Below are positions 7,583 through 16,324 of a stretch of 64,000 bases of DNA, in pieces (the first letter of the stretch is position 1; the number at the start of each line of letters is the position of its first letter). The notes below the pieces were generated by a model. The model ran no database searches. It was not told where the DNA came from and was given only the letters and a program-made list of their open reading frames with translations. Source of the DNA: Hallerella sp964587155. GTDB lineage: Bacteria; Fibrobacterota; Fibrobacteria; Fibrobacterales; Fibrobacteraceae. Location: the NCBI GenBank assembly GCA_964587155.1, contig CAZPKF010000004.1, positions 87,853-151,852 on the forward strand, written 5' to 3'. A program made the translations under genes and the position numbers.

Positions 7583-8907
7583 TTTGTCAACTCTTTTAAC
7601 TGTTCCGAAATTCCGGGAAACTCCTGTTCCATTTGAGTCGCATTTTCAATTTTCGACTCTCCTTGGGAAAATAAAGATAAAACGGTGAACATCAATTCCA
7701 ACACAGGATCATTTCCCGCATCAAAATTTCCCGCATCGAGTTCTTCGCGTCCGCGGACGACAAGGCCTTCTTCATAAACGCCGATAGACGCTCCCGTTTG
7801 CTTTAAATTCCGAGCCAGTTCCTCGCAACGCGGGCGAAGTTCTAACGCAAGACTGTCGGGAATCCGAAGAATACTCTCGCCATCCGCCGTACAGGCGGCA
7901 AGCGCAAGGAACGGATACTCTTCAATACACGTGCACAGAATGTCGTCGCCAAGTCGCCTGGCCGAAAGGCGTTTTTCATACGTTGAATAAAGATTCGCAT
8001 AAGCGGAACCATAACGTTCGTGCCTAGTGCCAAATTCGATCTTTGCCCCCATGCGGCGGAGTGCGGAAAAGACTCCCGAACGGTCCGATGCAATCAGCAC
8101 ATTTTTGAGCTCCACCTTTTTCCCTTTGAACACCGGCGATAGCGTTGAAAGGGCTGCAAAAGCTACAGCTTCTGTCGGATCACTGGGAACAAAGTAATCC
8201 CGGCTAGTCAAAACTTTCGTTTCGGAAAGAACCGTTTTCACGCGGCGTTCCGACTTGATGCCTCGCGCCTTGGCGATTCGCCGCTCCAGTTCGCTCATCT
8301 CCTGCATTCCCGTAATTTGCACCTGGATTTGCGCCCCGAAATAAGAGAGCATTTCAACAAATCCAGAACGGATGGGAGTTCGCTCTTCGCATTCCACATT
8401 TTTCCCGCAAAGAAGTGCATTCAACAAAACGGCATTCTTCGCCAGATAAGGAATTTGACCTTCGCGGGTCTCCTTCAACATGGGGAGCGTTTTTGCAAAC
8501 TGGAATGTGATGGTTTGGGGTGCCGTTTCCGAAACCTTTTCAATTTTCGCCCCAAATATTCCGGTCAAAAAATTCTTCGCCCGATGAATCTGTTTCGCCG
8601 ACCCTGTCGCCGTGAAAATCGTTTCGTCATCCTTCGAAGCCAATCCGAGCAAAAGAATCATGGCGTTGTCACTTTCCGGAAGATGAAGCAACGTTGGCAG
8701 CCGATACGAAAACCCTGTTCCCGTCAAAACAACGCCCGCACTTCTCTCTTCAACAACCAAGCCGAATTCTTGGAGGATTTCTGCAAATTGACGGCTGCGT
8801 TTCGTCCAAGTGAATTTGTCTAACGTTGTCCGGCCTGTCACCAAAAGTCCCAAGGCAAGGACGTCTTCCGAAAGTTCCCGATCCGGATGCAATATGATTT
8901 CTTCCAT
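7579..8907 (-). CDS. EPSP synthase-like protein with eroded active site
   Basis: The 442-residue length and segment order match EPSP synthase (AroA). Recognisable segments are NAVLLNALLCG, TPIRSGFVEMLSYFGAQI, SDPTEAVAFAALSTL, RSGVFSALRRMGAKIEF and EEYPFLALAA. The catalytic motifs are not kept. The N-terminal DKSxSxR is replaced by DRELSED, the LGNAGTAMR loop by PESDNAMIL, the SSQ phosphate site by PYL, the DE catalytic pair by EE, the KESDR segment by ELRPR, and the late DHRMAM by DPVLEL. The gene is locked into the aroQ-tyrA-nadK operon by overlaps at both ends (ATG at 8907 inside TGATG). It may be a non-catalytic paralogue or a strongly diverged enzyme; a second, standard aroA elsewhere would favour the first. 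Confidence 0.7.
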   Translation of the reverse strand: MEEIILHPDRELSEDVLALGLLVTGRTTLDKFTWTKRSRQFAEILQEFGLVVEERSAGVVLTGTGFSYRLPTLLHLPESDNAMILLLGLASKDDETIFTATGSAKQIHRAKNFLTGIFGAKIEKVSETAPQTITFQFAKTLPMLKETREGQIPYLAKNAVLLNALLCGKNVECEERTPIRSGFVEMLSYFGAQIQVQITGMQEMSELERRIAKARGIKSERRVKTVLSETKVLTSRDYFVPSDPTEAVAFAALSTLSPVFKGKKVELKNVLIASDRSGVFSALRRMGAKIEFGTRHERYGSAYANLYSTYEKRLSARRLGDDILCTCIEEYPFLALAACTADGESILRIPDSLALELRPRCEELARNLKQTGASIGVYEEGLVVRGREELDAGNFDAGNDPVLELMFTVLSLFSQGESKIENATQMEQEFPGISEQLKELTK

Positions 8908-10016
8908 CAACGCTCCGTTACTTCAAAATTCAGTTTGCGCAACAATTCCCGGGCAAACTCAGCCTGAGCTTCTGTTTTAAAAGCAATCAAAAGCGTCCCG
9001 GCAATATTTTCGCGGACTTTCATCAATTCGATATCGCGCACATTGAGCTTTGCTCTGGCCAACGGTTCTAAAACAGAAAGAATCGTTCCCGGTTCATCTT
9101 TTAATTGCACTGTCAACTGGAAAAAGCTGTTCCCCGCATTTTTTCCCGGTGCAAAAAGAGAAGTTCGACCGGAATTACCCTGGAGGAAAATTTCATGGAG
9201 TGATGTTTCGTCGGGAATTTTTTCAATCGCATCTCGGGTTCTTTTCAAGGCATCAAGATATTCATCCATCGCATGGAGAATTTCCGTTTTATTCGTTTCC
9301 GCAATATCTTTCCACATAGCCCAACTAGATGCAGCGATGCGCGTCATATCGCGGAACGCTCTACCGGCAAACTGTTGGTATCCGCGGTCCAAAAGCCTTT
9401 CCGGAATTCCGGCAGCCAAACTCGTACTGGCCATTTGCGGCATGTGACTGACCCAGGCCACAGTCCCGTCATGATGTTCCGGTGGGAAAACGATTTCTGT
9501 CGCCCCTAAAAACGCAATCAGTTCCGACAAAAAACGATAATTTTCTTTTGGGGAACCTTCTTGTGGACAAACGAACCAATAAGCATTTTCAAAAATAGAC
9601 GGATCGCTGTATTCGAGAGAATGCTTTTCGGAACCGGCCATCGGATGACTTCCCACGAAATGGAACGGCGGTTTGAGCAAAGCTCCTGCCCGGCAGATTT
9701 CAGCTTTGGTGCTGCCGATATCCGAAACAAAAACCGGTTTCGATGGAGAAATCAGAGAAAGTTTTTGCAATGTCGAAAGGATGACCGAAATAGGCGTACA
9801 AAGTAAAATGAAGTCCGAGCCATCGACCCAACTTTCCACGTCGTCATAGCCAAATAGTTCGTCCGCTAGATTCAATTCCTTGGCGCGGGCAAGCGTTTTC
9901 GGCGAACTTACCGCCCGCACAATGATGTTAGCACCGGACTGTTTCAAAGCGGCCGCAATAGAACTGGCCAAAAGTCCAAAGCCGACTAATGTAATGCGCC
10001 GAAATGAAAAATTCAC
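8907..10016 (-). CDS. tyrA: Prephenate dehydrogenase with C-terminal ACT domain
   Basis: This enzyme oxidatively decarboxylates prephenate to 4-hydroxyphenylpyruvate for tyrosine synthesis. The Rossmann loop GFGLLA is at residues 12-17. GSHPMAGSE (122-130) and VSHMPQ (His about 191) are the substrate and catalytic motifs of the TyrA family. Residues about 298-366 form an ACT domain (QLTVQLKDEPGTILSVLEPL), probably the tyrosine-sensing regulatory module. The start is GTG at 10016, inside a GTGA overlap with the upstream chorismate mutase stop. Chorismate mutase and dehydrogenase are separate genes here rather than fused as in enteric TyrA. Confidence 0.95.
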   Translation of the reverse strand: MNFSFRRITLVGFGLLASSIAAALKQSGANIIVRAVSSPKTLARAKELNLADELFGYDDVESWVDGSDFILLCTPISVILSTLQKLSLISPSKPVFVSDIGSTKAEICRAGALLKPPFHFVGSHPMAGSEKHSLEYSDPSIFENAYWFVCPQEGSPKENYRFLSELIAFLGATEIVFPPEHHDGTVAWVSHMPQMASTSLAAGIPERLLDRGYQQFAGRAFRDMTRIAASSWAMWKDIAETNKTEILHAMDEYLDALKRTRDAIEKIPDETSLHEIFLQGNSGRTSLFAPGKNAGNSFFQLTVQLKDEPGTILSVLEPLARAKLNVRDIELMKVRENIAGTLLIAFKTEAQAEFARELLRKLNFEVTER

Positions 10017-10276
10017 TTCTCCACCTTCCTCGTTTCCGACATGATCGTTTGAAAGATGTTTTGCATGGATTCGGGCGAAAGAGGCCCACCGAAAGCGTCT
10101 GCTTTTTTCGCTACGCGGTCAAGGATTTCCTTTTCGCGGGCAACATCCAACACGGGAATGCCATTCGCTTTCTTGATTTTACCGATTTCCGTTGCGTATT
10201 CCGCGCGTTTGTTCAGCAATTCAACAATCACGCTTTCGAGTTCGTCGATTCTCGTTCTCCAATTTTCAATATCCAT
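10013..10276 (-). CDS. aroQ: Chorismate mutase, AroQ type
   Basis: An 87-residue all-helical chorismate mutase that converts chorismate to prephenate, the substrate of the next gene's product. The pattern RIDELESVIVELLNKRAEYA, then IGKIKKANG and REKEILDRV, matches the AroQ helix 1 and helix 2 active-site residues (Arg, Lys and a second Arg). It is the first gene of the aroQ-tyrA-aroA-like-nadK operon. Its promoter appears to share a palindromic AATATATT box with the divergent mnmA gene. Confidence 0.93.
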   Translation of the reverse strand: MDIENWRTRIDELESVIVELLNKRAEYATEIGKIKKANGIPVLDVAREKEILDRVAKKADAFGGPLSPESMQNIFQTIMSETRKVEK

Positions 10277-10288
10277 ACTGGGAAAGTT

Positions 10289-10299
10289 AATATATTTTG
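10289..10299. promoter_or_regulatory. Shared divergent -10 box for aroQ and mnmA
   Basis: AATATATTTTG at 10289-10299 carries TATATT on both strands: 10291-10296 on plus, and 10294-10289 on minus. The plus box ends 6 nt before the mnmA ATG and the minus box ends 12 nt before the aroQ ATG. The two polymerases could not occupy the site together, which would couple the two operons negatively. No convincing -35 element was found on either side. Confidence 0.55.
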
Positions 10300-10302
10300 G
10301 GC

Positions 10303-11388
10303 ATGAAAATTGCAGTCGGACTTTCCGGCGGCGTCGATTCTACGATGGCCGCTTATCTTTTGAAAAAACAGGGACACACTGTCGTTGGAGTCACCATGGC
10401 CCTTTGGGACGGCTCCATTCCCATTCCCGACCGCGGACAAAGCGGCTGCTTTGGTCCCGGAGAAACGCGCGAACTGGCGGAAACGGAAAAAATTGCAAAC
10501 CGCCTCGGCATTGATTACGAAGTAATTCCTTTGGCCGAACAATACAAAAAAAACGTTTTGGAATATTTCCGTTCGGAATACAAAGCAGGCAGGACTCCGA
10601 ATCCATGTGCCAAATGCAATCAAAAAATGAAATTCGGATTTTTAGTTGACAGTGCGCACAAATTGCTCGATTTCGACATGTTCGCCACAGGGCATTACGC
10701 CAGAATTTCTGATAGTGGAAAACTTTTGCGCAAAGCCCTTGACCCGACAAAAGACCAAACCTACTTTCTTTCTAGACTCAATCCCTCTCAACTTTCCCGA
10801 GTCATGTTCCCACTAGGAGAACTCACCAAAAAAGAAGTCAAGGCGTTAGCCGCCGAATCCGGATTCGAAGATTTGGCGAAAAAGCCCGAAAGTCAGGATT
10901 TTATCGAATGCGAAGATTATTCCGTCCTCTTCGACAAAAACGACATCCGGCCCGGTGAATTTGTCGATATGGCTGGAAACGTTTTAGGCCATCACGAAGG
11001 AATCGTTTATTACACGATTGGACAACGCAAAGGTCTTGGCATCGGCGGACTAAAGGAACCTCTGTTCGTCGTCAAAATCGATCCGCACAAGAACCGCGTT
11101 GTCCTAGGAACCAAAGCGGAACTGTATTCCAAATCTCTCAAGGCGCACGACCTCAACCGTCTCTTGCTCGGAGAAAACGAAAACACAGGGCGTGCCATGG
11201 TGAAAATCCGCCACGGGAAAAACTTGGCTGAAGCCTCTTTCCGCATCGACGGTGACGATTTGATCGTCTCGTTTGATGAGCCGCAAATGTCTGTCACTCC
11301 GGGGCAAATCGTCGTTTTGTACCGCGATGACGCCGTTTTGGCAAGCGGCATCATCGATGAACATTTCAACGAGGATTTGCTACAATGA
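10303..11388 (+). CDS. mnmA: tRNA 2-thiouridine synthase MnmA (CxxC type)
   Basis: MnmA activates U34 of tRNA Lys, Glu and Gln with ATP and installs sulfur. The 361-residue protein has the PP-loop SGGVDS (8-13), a Cys-x-x-Cys pair at Cys102 and Cys105 (NPCAKCN), GHYARI, DQTYFLSRL and the C-terminal beta-barrel domain. The usual SQDICF motif that carries the second catalytic Cys is altered: it reads SQDFIEC, with Cys203 displaced by a few residues. CxxC plus a third Cys is the pattern associated with iron-sulfur-dependent MnmA enzymes. ATG 10303 is chosen over an upstream TTG at 10297 because it follows the TATATT box by 6 nt. It overlaps dapF by 4 nt. Confidence 0.95.
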   Translation: MKIAVGLSGGVDSTMAAYLLKKQGHTVVGVTMALWDGSIPIPDRGQSGCFGPGETRELAETEKIANRLGIDYEVIPLAEQYKKNVLEYFRSEYKAGRTPNPCAKCNQKMKFGFLVDSAHKLLDFDMFATGHYARISDSGKLLRKALDPTKDQTYFLSRLNPSQLSRVMFPLGELTKKEVKALAAESGFEDLAKKPESQDFIECEDYSVLFDKNDIRPGEFVDMAGNVLGHHEGIVYYTIGQRKGLGIGGLKEPLFVVKIDPHKNRVVLGTKAELYSKSLKAHDLNRLLLGENENTGRAMVKIRHGKNLAEASFRIDGDDLIVSFDEPQMSVTPGQIVVLYRDDAVLASGIIDEHFNEDLLQ

Positions 11389-12203
11389 TTGAATTCACCA
11401 AAATGCAAGGGGCTGGAAACGACTACGTTTACATCGACAACCGGAACGGAATCGTTCAACATCCCGAAACTCTTGCTCCAAAAATTTCCGACAGGCACTT
11501 CGGCATCGGTTCCGATGGACTTGTCCTCATCGAAAATTCTCAAAAGGCAGACGTGCGGATGCGCATGTTCAACCCAGACGGCAGCGAAGCGGAAATGTGC
11601 GGCAACGCCAGCCGCTGTGTCGCCCGATTCGCATGGGAACGTTTTTTTCAAAAAGAGCGCCATTCTTTTGATTTAGAAACGGGCGCAGGAATCAAACACA
11701 TCCTCATCCACTCTGGCAAATCAGGTTTTGAAAGTGCGACAGTCGACATGGGTGTTCCCATTCTTAATCCTGCACAGATTCCTGTCACCGCAAGCAGCAA
11801 CCGGATTCAGCTCGATGGGCGAGCCTTTACTTGCGTTTCCATGGGAAATCCCCATGCGGTCACTTTTGTCGATAAAGTCCAAAACGCTCCCGTCCTCACC
11901 AAAGGGCCTGAATACGAATTGGCCGCCGTTTTTCCGCGCAAATCGAACATTGAATTTGTCGAAATCATCGACCGCAAAACAGCCAAAATGCGCGTTTGGG
12001 AACGGGGAACCGGAGAAACTCTAGCCTGCGGCACAGGCGCTTGCGCAACCCTTGTCGCCTGCGTTTTAAACGACAAGACCGACAGGGAAATCGCTTTGCA
12101 ATTGCTCGGCGGGACACTCCAAATAGAATGGAGAAATTGCGATTCTCACGTTTTGATGACAGGTCCCGCGGAATTTGTTTTCGATGGAACTTACAAAGAC
12201 TGA
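11385..12203 (+). CDS. dapF: Diaminopimelate epimerase
   Basis: This enzyme interconverts LL- and meso-diaminopimelate for lysine and peptidoglycan synthesis. The 272-residue protein has MQGAGNDYVYID at the N-terminus and both catalytic thiols: one in EMCGNASRC (about residue 71) and one in ACGTGAC (about residue 215), the two Cys of the DapF acid-base pair. It is translationally coupled to mnmA (ATGA overlap), an unrelated partner. A weak hairpin (CGTAAA/TTTACG near 12258-12273, then a short T run) may end the unit before the cellulase gene. Confidence 0.96.
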   Translation: MIEFTKMQGAGNDYVYIDNRNGIVQHPETLAPKISDRHFGIGSDGLVLIENSQKADVRMRMFNPDGSEAEMCGNASRCVARFAWERFFQKERHSFDLETGAGIKHILIHSGKSGFESATVDMGVPILNPAQIPVTASSNRIQLDGRAFTCVSMGNPHAVTFVDKVQNAPVLTKGPEYELAAVFPRKSNIEFVEIIDRKTAKMRVWERGTGETLACGTGACATLVACVLNDKTDREIALQLLGGTLQIEWRNCDSHVLMTGPAEFVFDGTYKD

Positions 12204-12328
12204 ACTCTTGTTGTCCTCCATCACAAAGAGAACGCAAAAAGAACGGAAAACACTTCGTAAACGGGTTTTTACGCAAGGTTTTTCTGTAAAAGAATAAATT
12301 GCCTACAGAATATTCTCTTGAGGCAAAA

Positions 12329-15127
12329 ATGAAACGTTCTTTCTTACTGACCATTCTCAGCATTGCAATCGGCAGCGCATTTGCCTCAGTCAACTTTCCC
12401 TATCCACAAGAAAGAAATTATGCAAACGGCACCTATGTCAAAGGGAAATCCGACGCTTTAAAATCCCGATTCGAAGCTTTTTATGCTTCTTTTTATGAAG
12501 AAAGCGGCAATTTGGCCCGGATTAAATTCGATGATAACGCGTATACGGTCTCCGAGGGAATCGGCTATGGAATGATCATGATGGTCTATTTCAGCGACAA
12601 TAAGACCAGCTACCAATCCCAATTCGACAAACTCTGGGCGTATTACAACAATTTCACCAATTCAAACGGGCTCATGAACTGGCAAATCAATGGCTTTTCA
12701 AATGCAATTGAAAGCAATGCGGCGACAGATGCCGACTTCGACGTTGCGTTCGCCTTGGCAATGGCTTATTATCAATTCGGAGACGAAAAATACAAGACGG
12801 CTGCGAAAAGCCTCATTGCCAAAATTCGCCAACACGAAATGGAAACAAACGGGCTCCACAAACCGGGAGACGCTTGGAACACTTACCGCAATCCCAGTTA
12901 CGTCAGCCCCGCCGCTTTTGAAATTTTCAAATTATTCGATTCCAACGAATCAGAATTCTGGTCAAGAGCCCTAACGGTCAACTACACCCTTTTGAAAAAC
13001 AACCAAAACAGCCAAACGGGCCTCCCTTCGGGCTGGAGCGACGACAACGGTTCCCCGATAAATGGAAACAACGACATCACCGCCTATGACTACGACGCGC
13101 CGCGCGCTCCTTGGCGCTGGGCTTGGAGTTATCTCTGGTATGGCCACGCCGATGCCGCCACGCTCCTTTCCAAACTTTCCGCGTGGGTCAACACGAAATC
13201 CGCCAACGAGCTCAAAGTTCCCATGAATTTGAGCACTGGCGCTCCCATCAACGGCTATTCCAATTCAACTGCAGTGGGTCCTCTCACCTGCGCATTGCTT
13301 TACAGCAGCAATTATTCTTCGAAAGCGGCTTCCAACACAAGCACACTTTTGAACTATAGCGGAGAATCCTACTTCAACTCTGCAATGCAAATTTTGAGCG
13401 GTCTCCTTTTAACGGGAAACATGCAAAATTTTTCCACAATCAAAGCGAATTCTTCGAGTTCTGCCGCACATTCTTCGAGCAGCGCGGCATCTTCGAGTTC
13501 CCAAGCCGCAGGGACAACCGATTTCATCGACGACTTTGAAGATGGAGACAGTCTCGCTTACACCGGCGGCGTTTGGTACGCTTATACAGACCAAAACGAT
13601 GCCAATGGAGTCGGCGCATCAACAATCACCAATCCGTCAAACAACGATGACGGATACAACGTTGTATTCACAACAGACAATTCTTCCCAATATATGGCAG
13701 GAATCAAAGGTGTCCGTTTAAGTCAAGGTTCTAATCCGTATGAACCCTATGTTGCACTGGGATTAAAACTGAACTCCGACGAAAGCGCTTACGACCTTTC
13801 CCATTGCACGAGCATTTCGTATAAATACAAAGGCGCAGCGCACAATTTCAAAGCAGAAGATATGAACGTGAAGGATTACGCCTATCATTATACTCTTGTT
13901 TCCAATTCTTCTGCTTGGAAAACTGTTTCCTTTTCGTGGACGGATTTAACGCAACCATCTTGGACAAAAGATGGTGTATCCATTTCCCAAAAAAGAATCA
14001 ACAAATTCACATGGGAAATCAAAGGCGACTTAAAAGGCTCTCAGCCGACCTACAACTATCTTTACATTGACGATGTCCGTTGCAATGGAATGTCTATCAT
14101 TCCCGTAGAAAAATCTTCGAGTTCCATGTCAAAGCCATCTTCGAGCAGCGCGGCATCTTCGAGTTCCGTGTCAAAGCCATCTTCGAGCAGTGCGGCATCT
14201 TCAAGTTCTGCACAAACATCTTCGAGCAGCGGCAAATCTTCTGCCAGCGCAAGCTATGTCATCAGCGGTAGTCTAAATCAAACAGTTGCCAGAGGCCACG
14301 CCATTGAAACGGTTTCCATTTCTGGCGTTTCCAGTTTCAATCGGCAAACCTGGTTTTTGAGTTCTATTGGAAATTTTGAATTCAGCCAATCTGCAAACTC
14401 GCTCACCCTTTCCGGCTCTGTTGCCGATTGGGCTCAAATACAAACCTATAAAGAATCTTTCGTCATCAATGGCGAAACGGTTGTATTCACAGTGAACGTC
14501 GTCGATGCAGGAATCTCCAGCTCGTCGGCGGAAAATTCAAGTTCCTCGGCGGAAAGTTCAAGCTCTTCGGAAGTCGGAATTTCAAGCTCGTCTGTGGAAA
14601 GTTCAAGCTCTTCGGAATCCAAAATTTCAAGTTCGTCTGTGGAAAGCTCAAGCTCTTCGGAATCCAAAATTTCAAGTTCGTCCGTGGAAAGTTCAAGCTC
14701 TTCGGAATCCAAAATTTCAAGTTCCTCAGCGGAAAGCTCAAGCTCTTCGGAAGTCGGAATTTCCAGTTCCTCGATGGAAAGTTCAAGTTCTTCGGAATCC
14801 AAAATTTCAAGTTCCTCAGCGGAAAGCTCAAGCTCTTCGGAAGTCGGAATTTCCAGTTCCTCGATGGAAAGTTCCTCTTCCGCTTCAACAGCCATAGCTT
14901 CCAATTCTACCCCGATGAATTTTTCTTTGGCCGTTTCTGGCAAATCTCTGAACATTTCCAGTGTCAATCCGATACACCTTGAAATCTTCGACATGCAGGG
15001 AAGAATCATCAAAAAGATTCCTCAAGCAGCCGGAACCATTTCCCTGTCCACCATGCAATCGGGTTCTTACATCGTCCGAATCCAATCCGGCAATTCCCAT
15101 TGGACAAAACGCATTTCGATTCGTTAA
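12329..15127 (+). CDS. Modular GH8 endoglucanase-like enzyme with CBM, Ser-rich linkers and C-terminal sorting module
   Basis: A 932-residue secreted enzyme. MKRSFLLTILSIAIGSAFA is a signal peptide; GAGG precedes the ATG. Residues about 22-380 are a family 8 glycoside hydrolase: general acid Glu76 in VSEGIGYGM and the family signature ATDADFDVAFALAMAYYQF (132-150). A Ser/Ala linker follows, then about 412-612 a jelly-roll-like carbohydrate-binding region starting FIDDFEDGD (CBM11-like by pattern). A second Ser linker, a small beta domain (about 655-735) and a long SSSSxESSSSS repeat come next. The last ~65 residues (IHLEIFDMQGRIIKKI, ending SGSYIVRIQSG) resemble type IX secretion sorting domains. 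Cellulose, mixed glucan or xylan are possible substrates. It is a single gene with its own terminator. Confidence 0.92.
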   Translation: MKRSFLLTILSIAIGSAFASVNFPYPQERNYANGTYVKGKSDALKSRFEAFYASFYEESGNLARIKFDDNAYTVSEGIGYGMIMMVYFSDNKTSYQSQFDKLWAYYNNFTNSNGLMNWQINGFSNAIESNAATDADFDVAFALAMAYYQFGDEKYKTAAKSLIAKIRQHEMETNGLHKPGDAWNTYRNPSYVSPAAFEIFKLFDSNESEFWSRALTVNYTLLKNNQNSQTGLPSGWSDDNGSPINGNNDITAYDYDAPRAPWRWAWSYLWYGHADAATLLSKLSAWVNTKSANELKVPMNLSTGAPINGYSNSTAVGPLTCALLYSSNYSSKAASNTSTLLNYSGESYFNSAMQILSGLLLTGNMQNFSTIKANSSSSAAHSSSSAASSSSQAAGTTDFIDDFEDGDSLAYTGGVWYAYTDQNDANGVGASTITNPSNNDDGYNVVFTTDNSSQYMAGIKGVRLSQGSNPYEPYVALGLKLNSDESAYDLSHCTSISYKYKGAAHNFKAEDMNVKDYAYHYTLVSNSSAWKTVSFSWTDLTQPSWTKDGVSISQKRINKFTWEIKGDLKGSQPTYNYLYIDDVRCNGMSIIPVEKSSSSMSKPSSSSAASSSSVSKPSSSSAASSSSAQTSSSSGKSSASASYVISGSLNQTVARGHAIETVSISGVSSFNRQTWFLSSIGNFEFSQSANSLTLSGSVADWAQIQTYKESFVINGETVVFTVNVVDAGISSSSAENSSSSAESSSSSEVGISSSSVESSSSSESKISSSSVESSSSSESKISSSSVESSSSSESKISSSSAESSSSSEVGISSSSMESSSSSESKISSSSAESSSSSEVGISSSSMESSSSASTAIASNSTPMNFSLAVSGKSLNISSVNPIHLEIFDMQGRIIKKIPQAAGTISLSTMQSGSYIVRIQSGNSHWTKRISIR
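14579..14886 (+). repeat. 45-bp tandem repeat encoding Ser-rich linker
   Basis: Seven in-frame 45-bp units begin at 14579, 14624, 14669, 14714, 14759, 14804 and 14849 (the last one incomplete). Each encodes ISSSS(V/A/M)ESSSSSE plus SK or VG. Two unit types (ending ESK and EVG) alternate towards the 3' end. Codon-level identity between units is high, so this tract is likely to change in length by slippage or recombination. It forms the spacer between the catalytic/binding part and the sorting module. Confidence 0.92.
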
Positions 15128-15151
15128 GCTTTACTTTCGCAAAGAGAGAGA

Positions 15152-15183
15152 AAAGGGTCTTCGCTTCGGCGGAGACCTTTTTT
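15152..15183 (+). terminator. Terminator of the GH8 gene
   Basis: GTCTTCGC (15157-15164) and GCGGAGAC (15169-15176) pair around a UUCG tetraloop closed by C-G, the most stable tetraloop type. The stem is extended by AAAGG/CCTTT with one bulge and runs into a T tract. It lies 25 nt after the stop. Confidence 0.9.
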
Positions 15184-15424
15184 GTGGAAAGACGCACTTT
15201 CCGTGTTGACGAAGTGAAGTGTGACAACCAAGTTTTAAGTGCTCTCCTTGATGGGGTTGCAAACGGAAAATCTTTTCTGCAGGGAGTGCAATTCACACGA
15301 TTTTGACAGCAAAGGCGGGCCGTTTTGGCGATATGTGGGCAGCGTTCCCCAAAGAAAGCTCTTTTCTTCAAGGAAATCTACTTGTGAAATAATAACGTCT
15401 TTTAAACTCCAAAAGAAAATCAGG
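15184..15424. other. Gene-free spacer between convergent GH8 and regulator genes
   Basis: About 240 bp with no convincing coding frame, RNA or repeat. The open frames that cross it have no homology-like motifs and no ribosome sites. It separates two convergent genes. Confidence 0.6.
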
Positions 15425-16276
15425 TTAAAGTTTCCCGCCGATGGGAAAAAGCAACAGTTGCATTTGATAAACTTTGTCGGCGCACTTGTCTTCGTCGGCG
15501 ATTTGGGCTATTTCTTTGCGAAAAGCGCTGATCCGCTCTACAATTTTTTCGTAACCTTCCTGAGAAATTCCCAAGGTAAGTCCAGAAATGTTACGCGTAT
15601 TTGGAGGATCCCTGTCAATGGATTCGGCACCAAGGGCTAAGCATCGTTGGTGAAAACCGCGCAATGCGATTCGCGAAGTCCTGTCACCCGTGGTGATGTC
15701 CTTGTTCACCAATTCATAAGAACCATCTTCTTTTTGTTGAATCAGATTGCATTTTTCAAGAAGTTCTACGGATTCTTTCGCCTCTTCGGCAGAAATTTTG
15801 GGATGGACGGATTTCGCCAATTTTTCAAAATCTCCATGAAATCCATACATACCGATGAGCGAACGAATGACGAGATGCCGCCAATGGGAATAGACTTGGA
15901 ATTGGTAAAAAGCCAATTGGTGTTGTCCTTCTGCAAAGCGGACGATTTTCAATTCGTTTTGCATTTTTTCAAACCAACGGTTCTTCTCTTCCATCGTTTC
16001 GGATTGATTGAACCAAACCAGATCTTCAAAAAATGCGGATTCCCGTTTGCCGAATTTCAGCCCCGTTGCAATCTTTTGAATGCTCTGCGCCGAGAGGTTT
16101 TTATTTCCCTGCATCACTCGACTAATGAAATCCTTCGCCTTGAATCCGATTTTGTCAGAAAACGCGCGGAGAGAAAAAGCGGGATTCTTCGCTTTTTTGG
16201 ACTGATAATAGTCGCGCAAAAATTCTCTGTAGTCCAGATATTCAAAAATTTTGCGATGTTCCGTTTTCTCTGCCAT
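15425..16276 (-). CDS. TIGR02147-family protein (putative transcriptional regulator)
   Basis: A 283-residue protein of the TIGR02147 family, first defined in Fibrobacter succinogenes where it forms a large paralogous set. Family features seen are the opening EYLDYREFLRDYYQ, the helix-turn-helix-like SLRAFSDKIGFKAKDFISRVMQGNKNLS (short segments near 36-62), KRESAFFEDLVWFNQ (about 75-89) and the late winged-helix-like region with LEKCNLIQQKEDGSYEL (about 170). It has no signal peptide. It lies 80 nt downstream of the lipoprotein/PEGA operon in the same direction, so it could be its regulator or its last gene. Target and ligand are unknown. Confidence 0.85.
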   Translation of the reverse strand: MAEKTEHRKIFEYLDYREFLRDYYQSKKAKNPAFSLRAFSDKIGFKAKDFISRVMQGNKNLSAQSIQKIATGLKFGKRESAFFEDLVWFNQSETMEEKNRWFEKMQNELKIVRFAEGQHQLAFYQFQVYSHWRHLVIRSLIGMYGFHGDFEKLAKSVHPKISAEEAKESVELLEKCNLIQQKEDGSYELVNKDITTGDRTSRIALRGFHQRCLALGAESIDRDPPNTRNISGLTLGISQEGYEKIVERISAFRKEIAQIADEDKCADKVYQMQLLLFPIGGKL

Positions 16277-16324
16277 ATTAAGAATGTAGATAAAACAAAG
16301 GATAAAGAAAATTTTTCGAGCATT

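Noticed and set aside
8907..8910. TTG at 8910 as start of the AroA-like gene
   Set aside because: The ATG at 8907 fits the TGATG overlap with tyrA, a common coupling here.
14579..14886. CRISPR-like regular repeat
   Set aside because: The 45-bp units are contiguous without spacers and stay in the reading frame of the GH8 gene.
14446..15012. A 188-residue minus-strand frame with ELEIPTSEELEL repeats
   Set aside because: The repeats are the antisense reading of the Ser linker repeat of the GH8 gene, not a separate repetitive protein.
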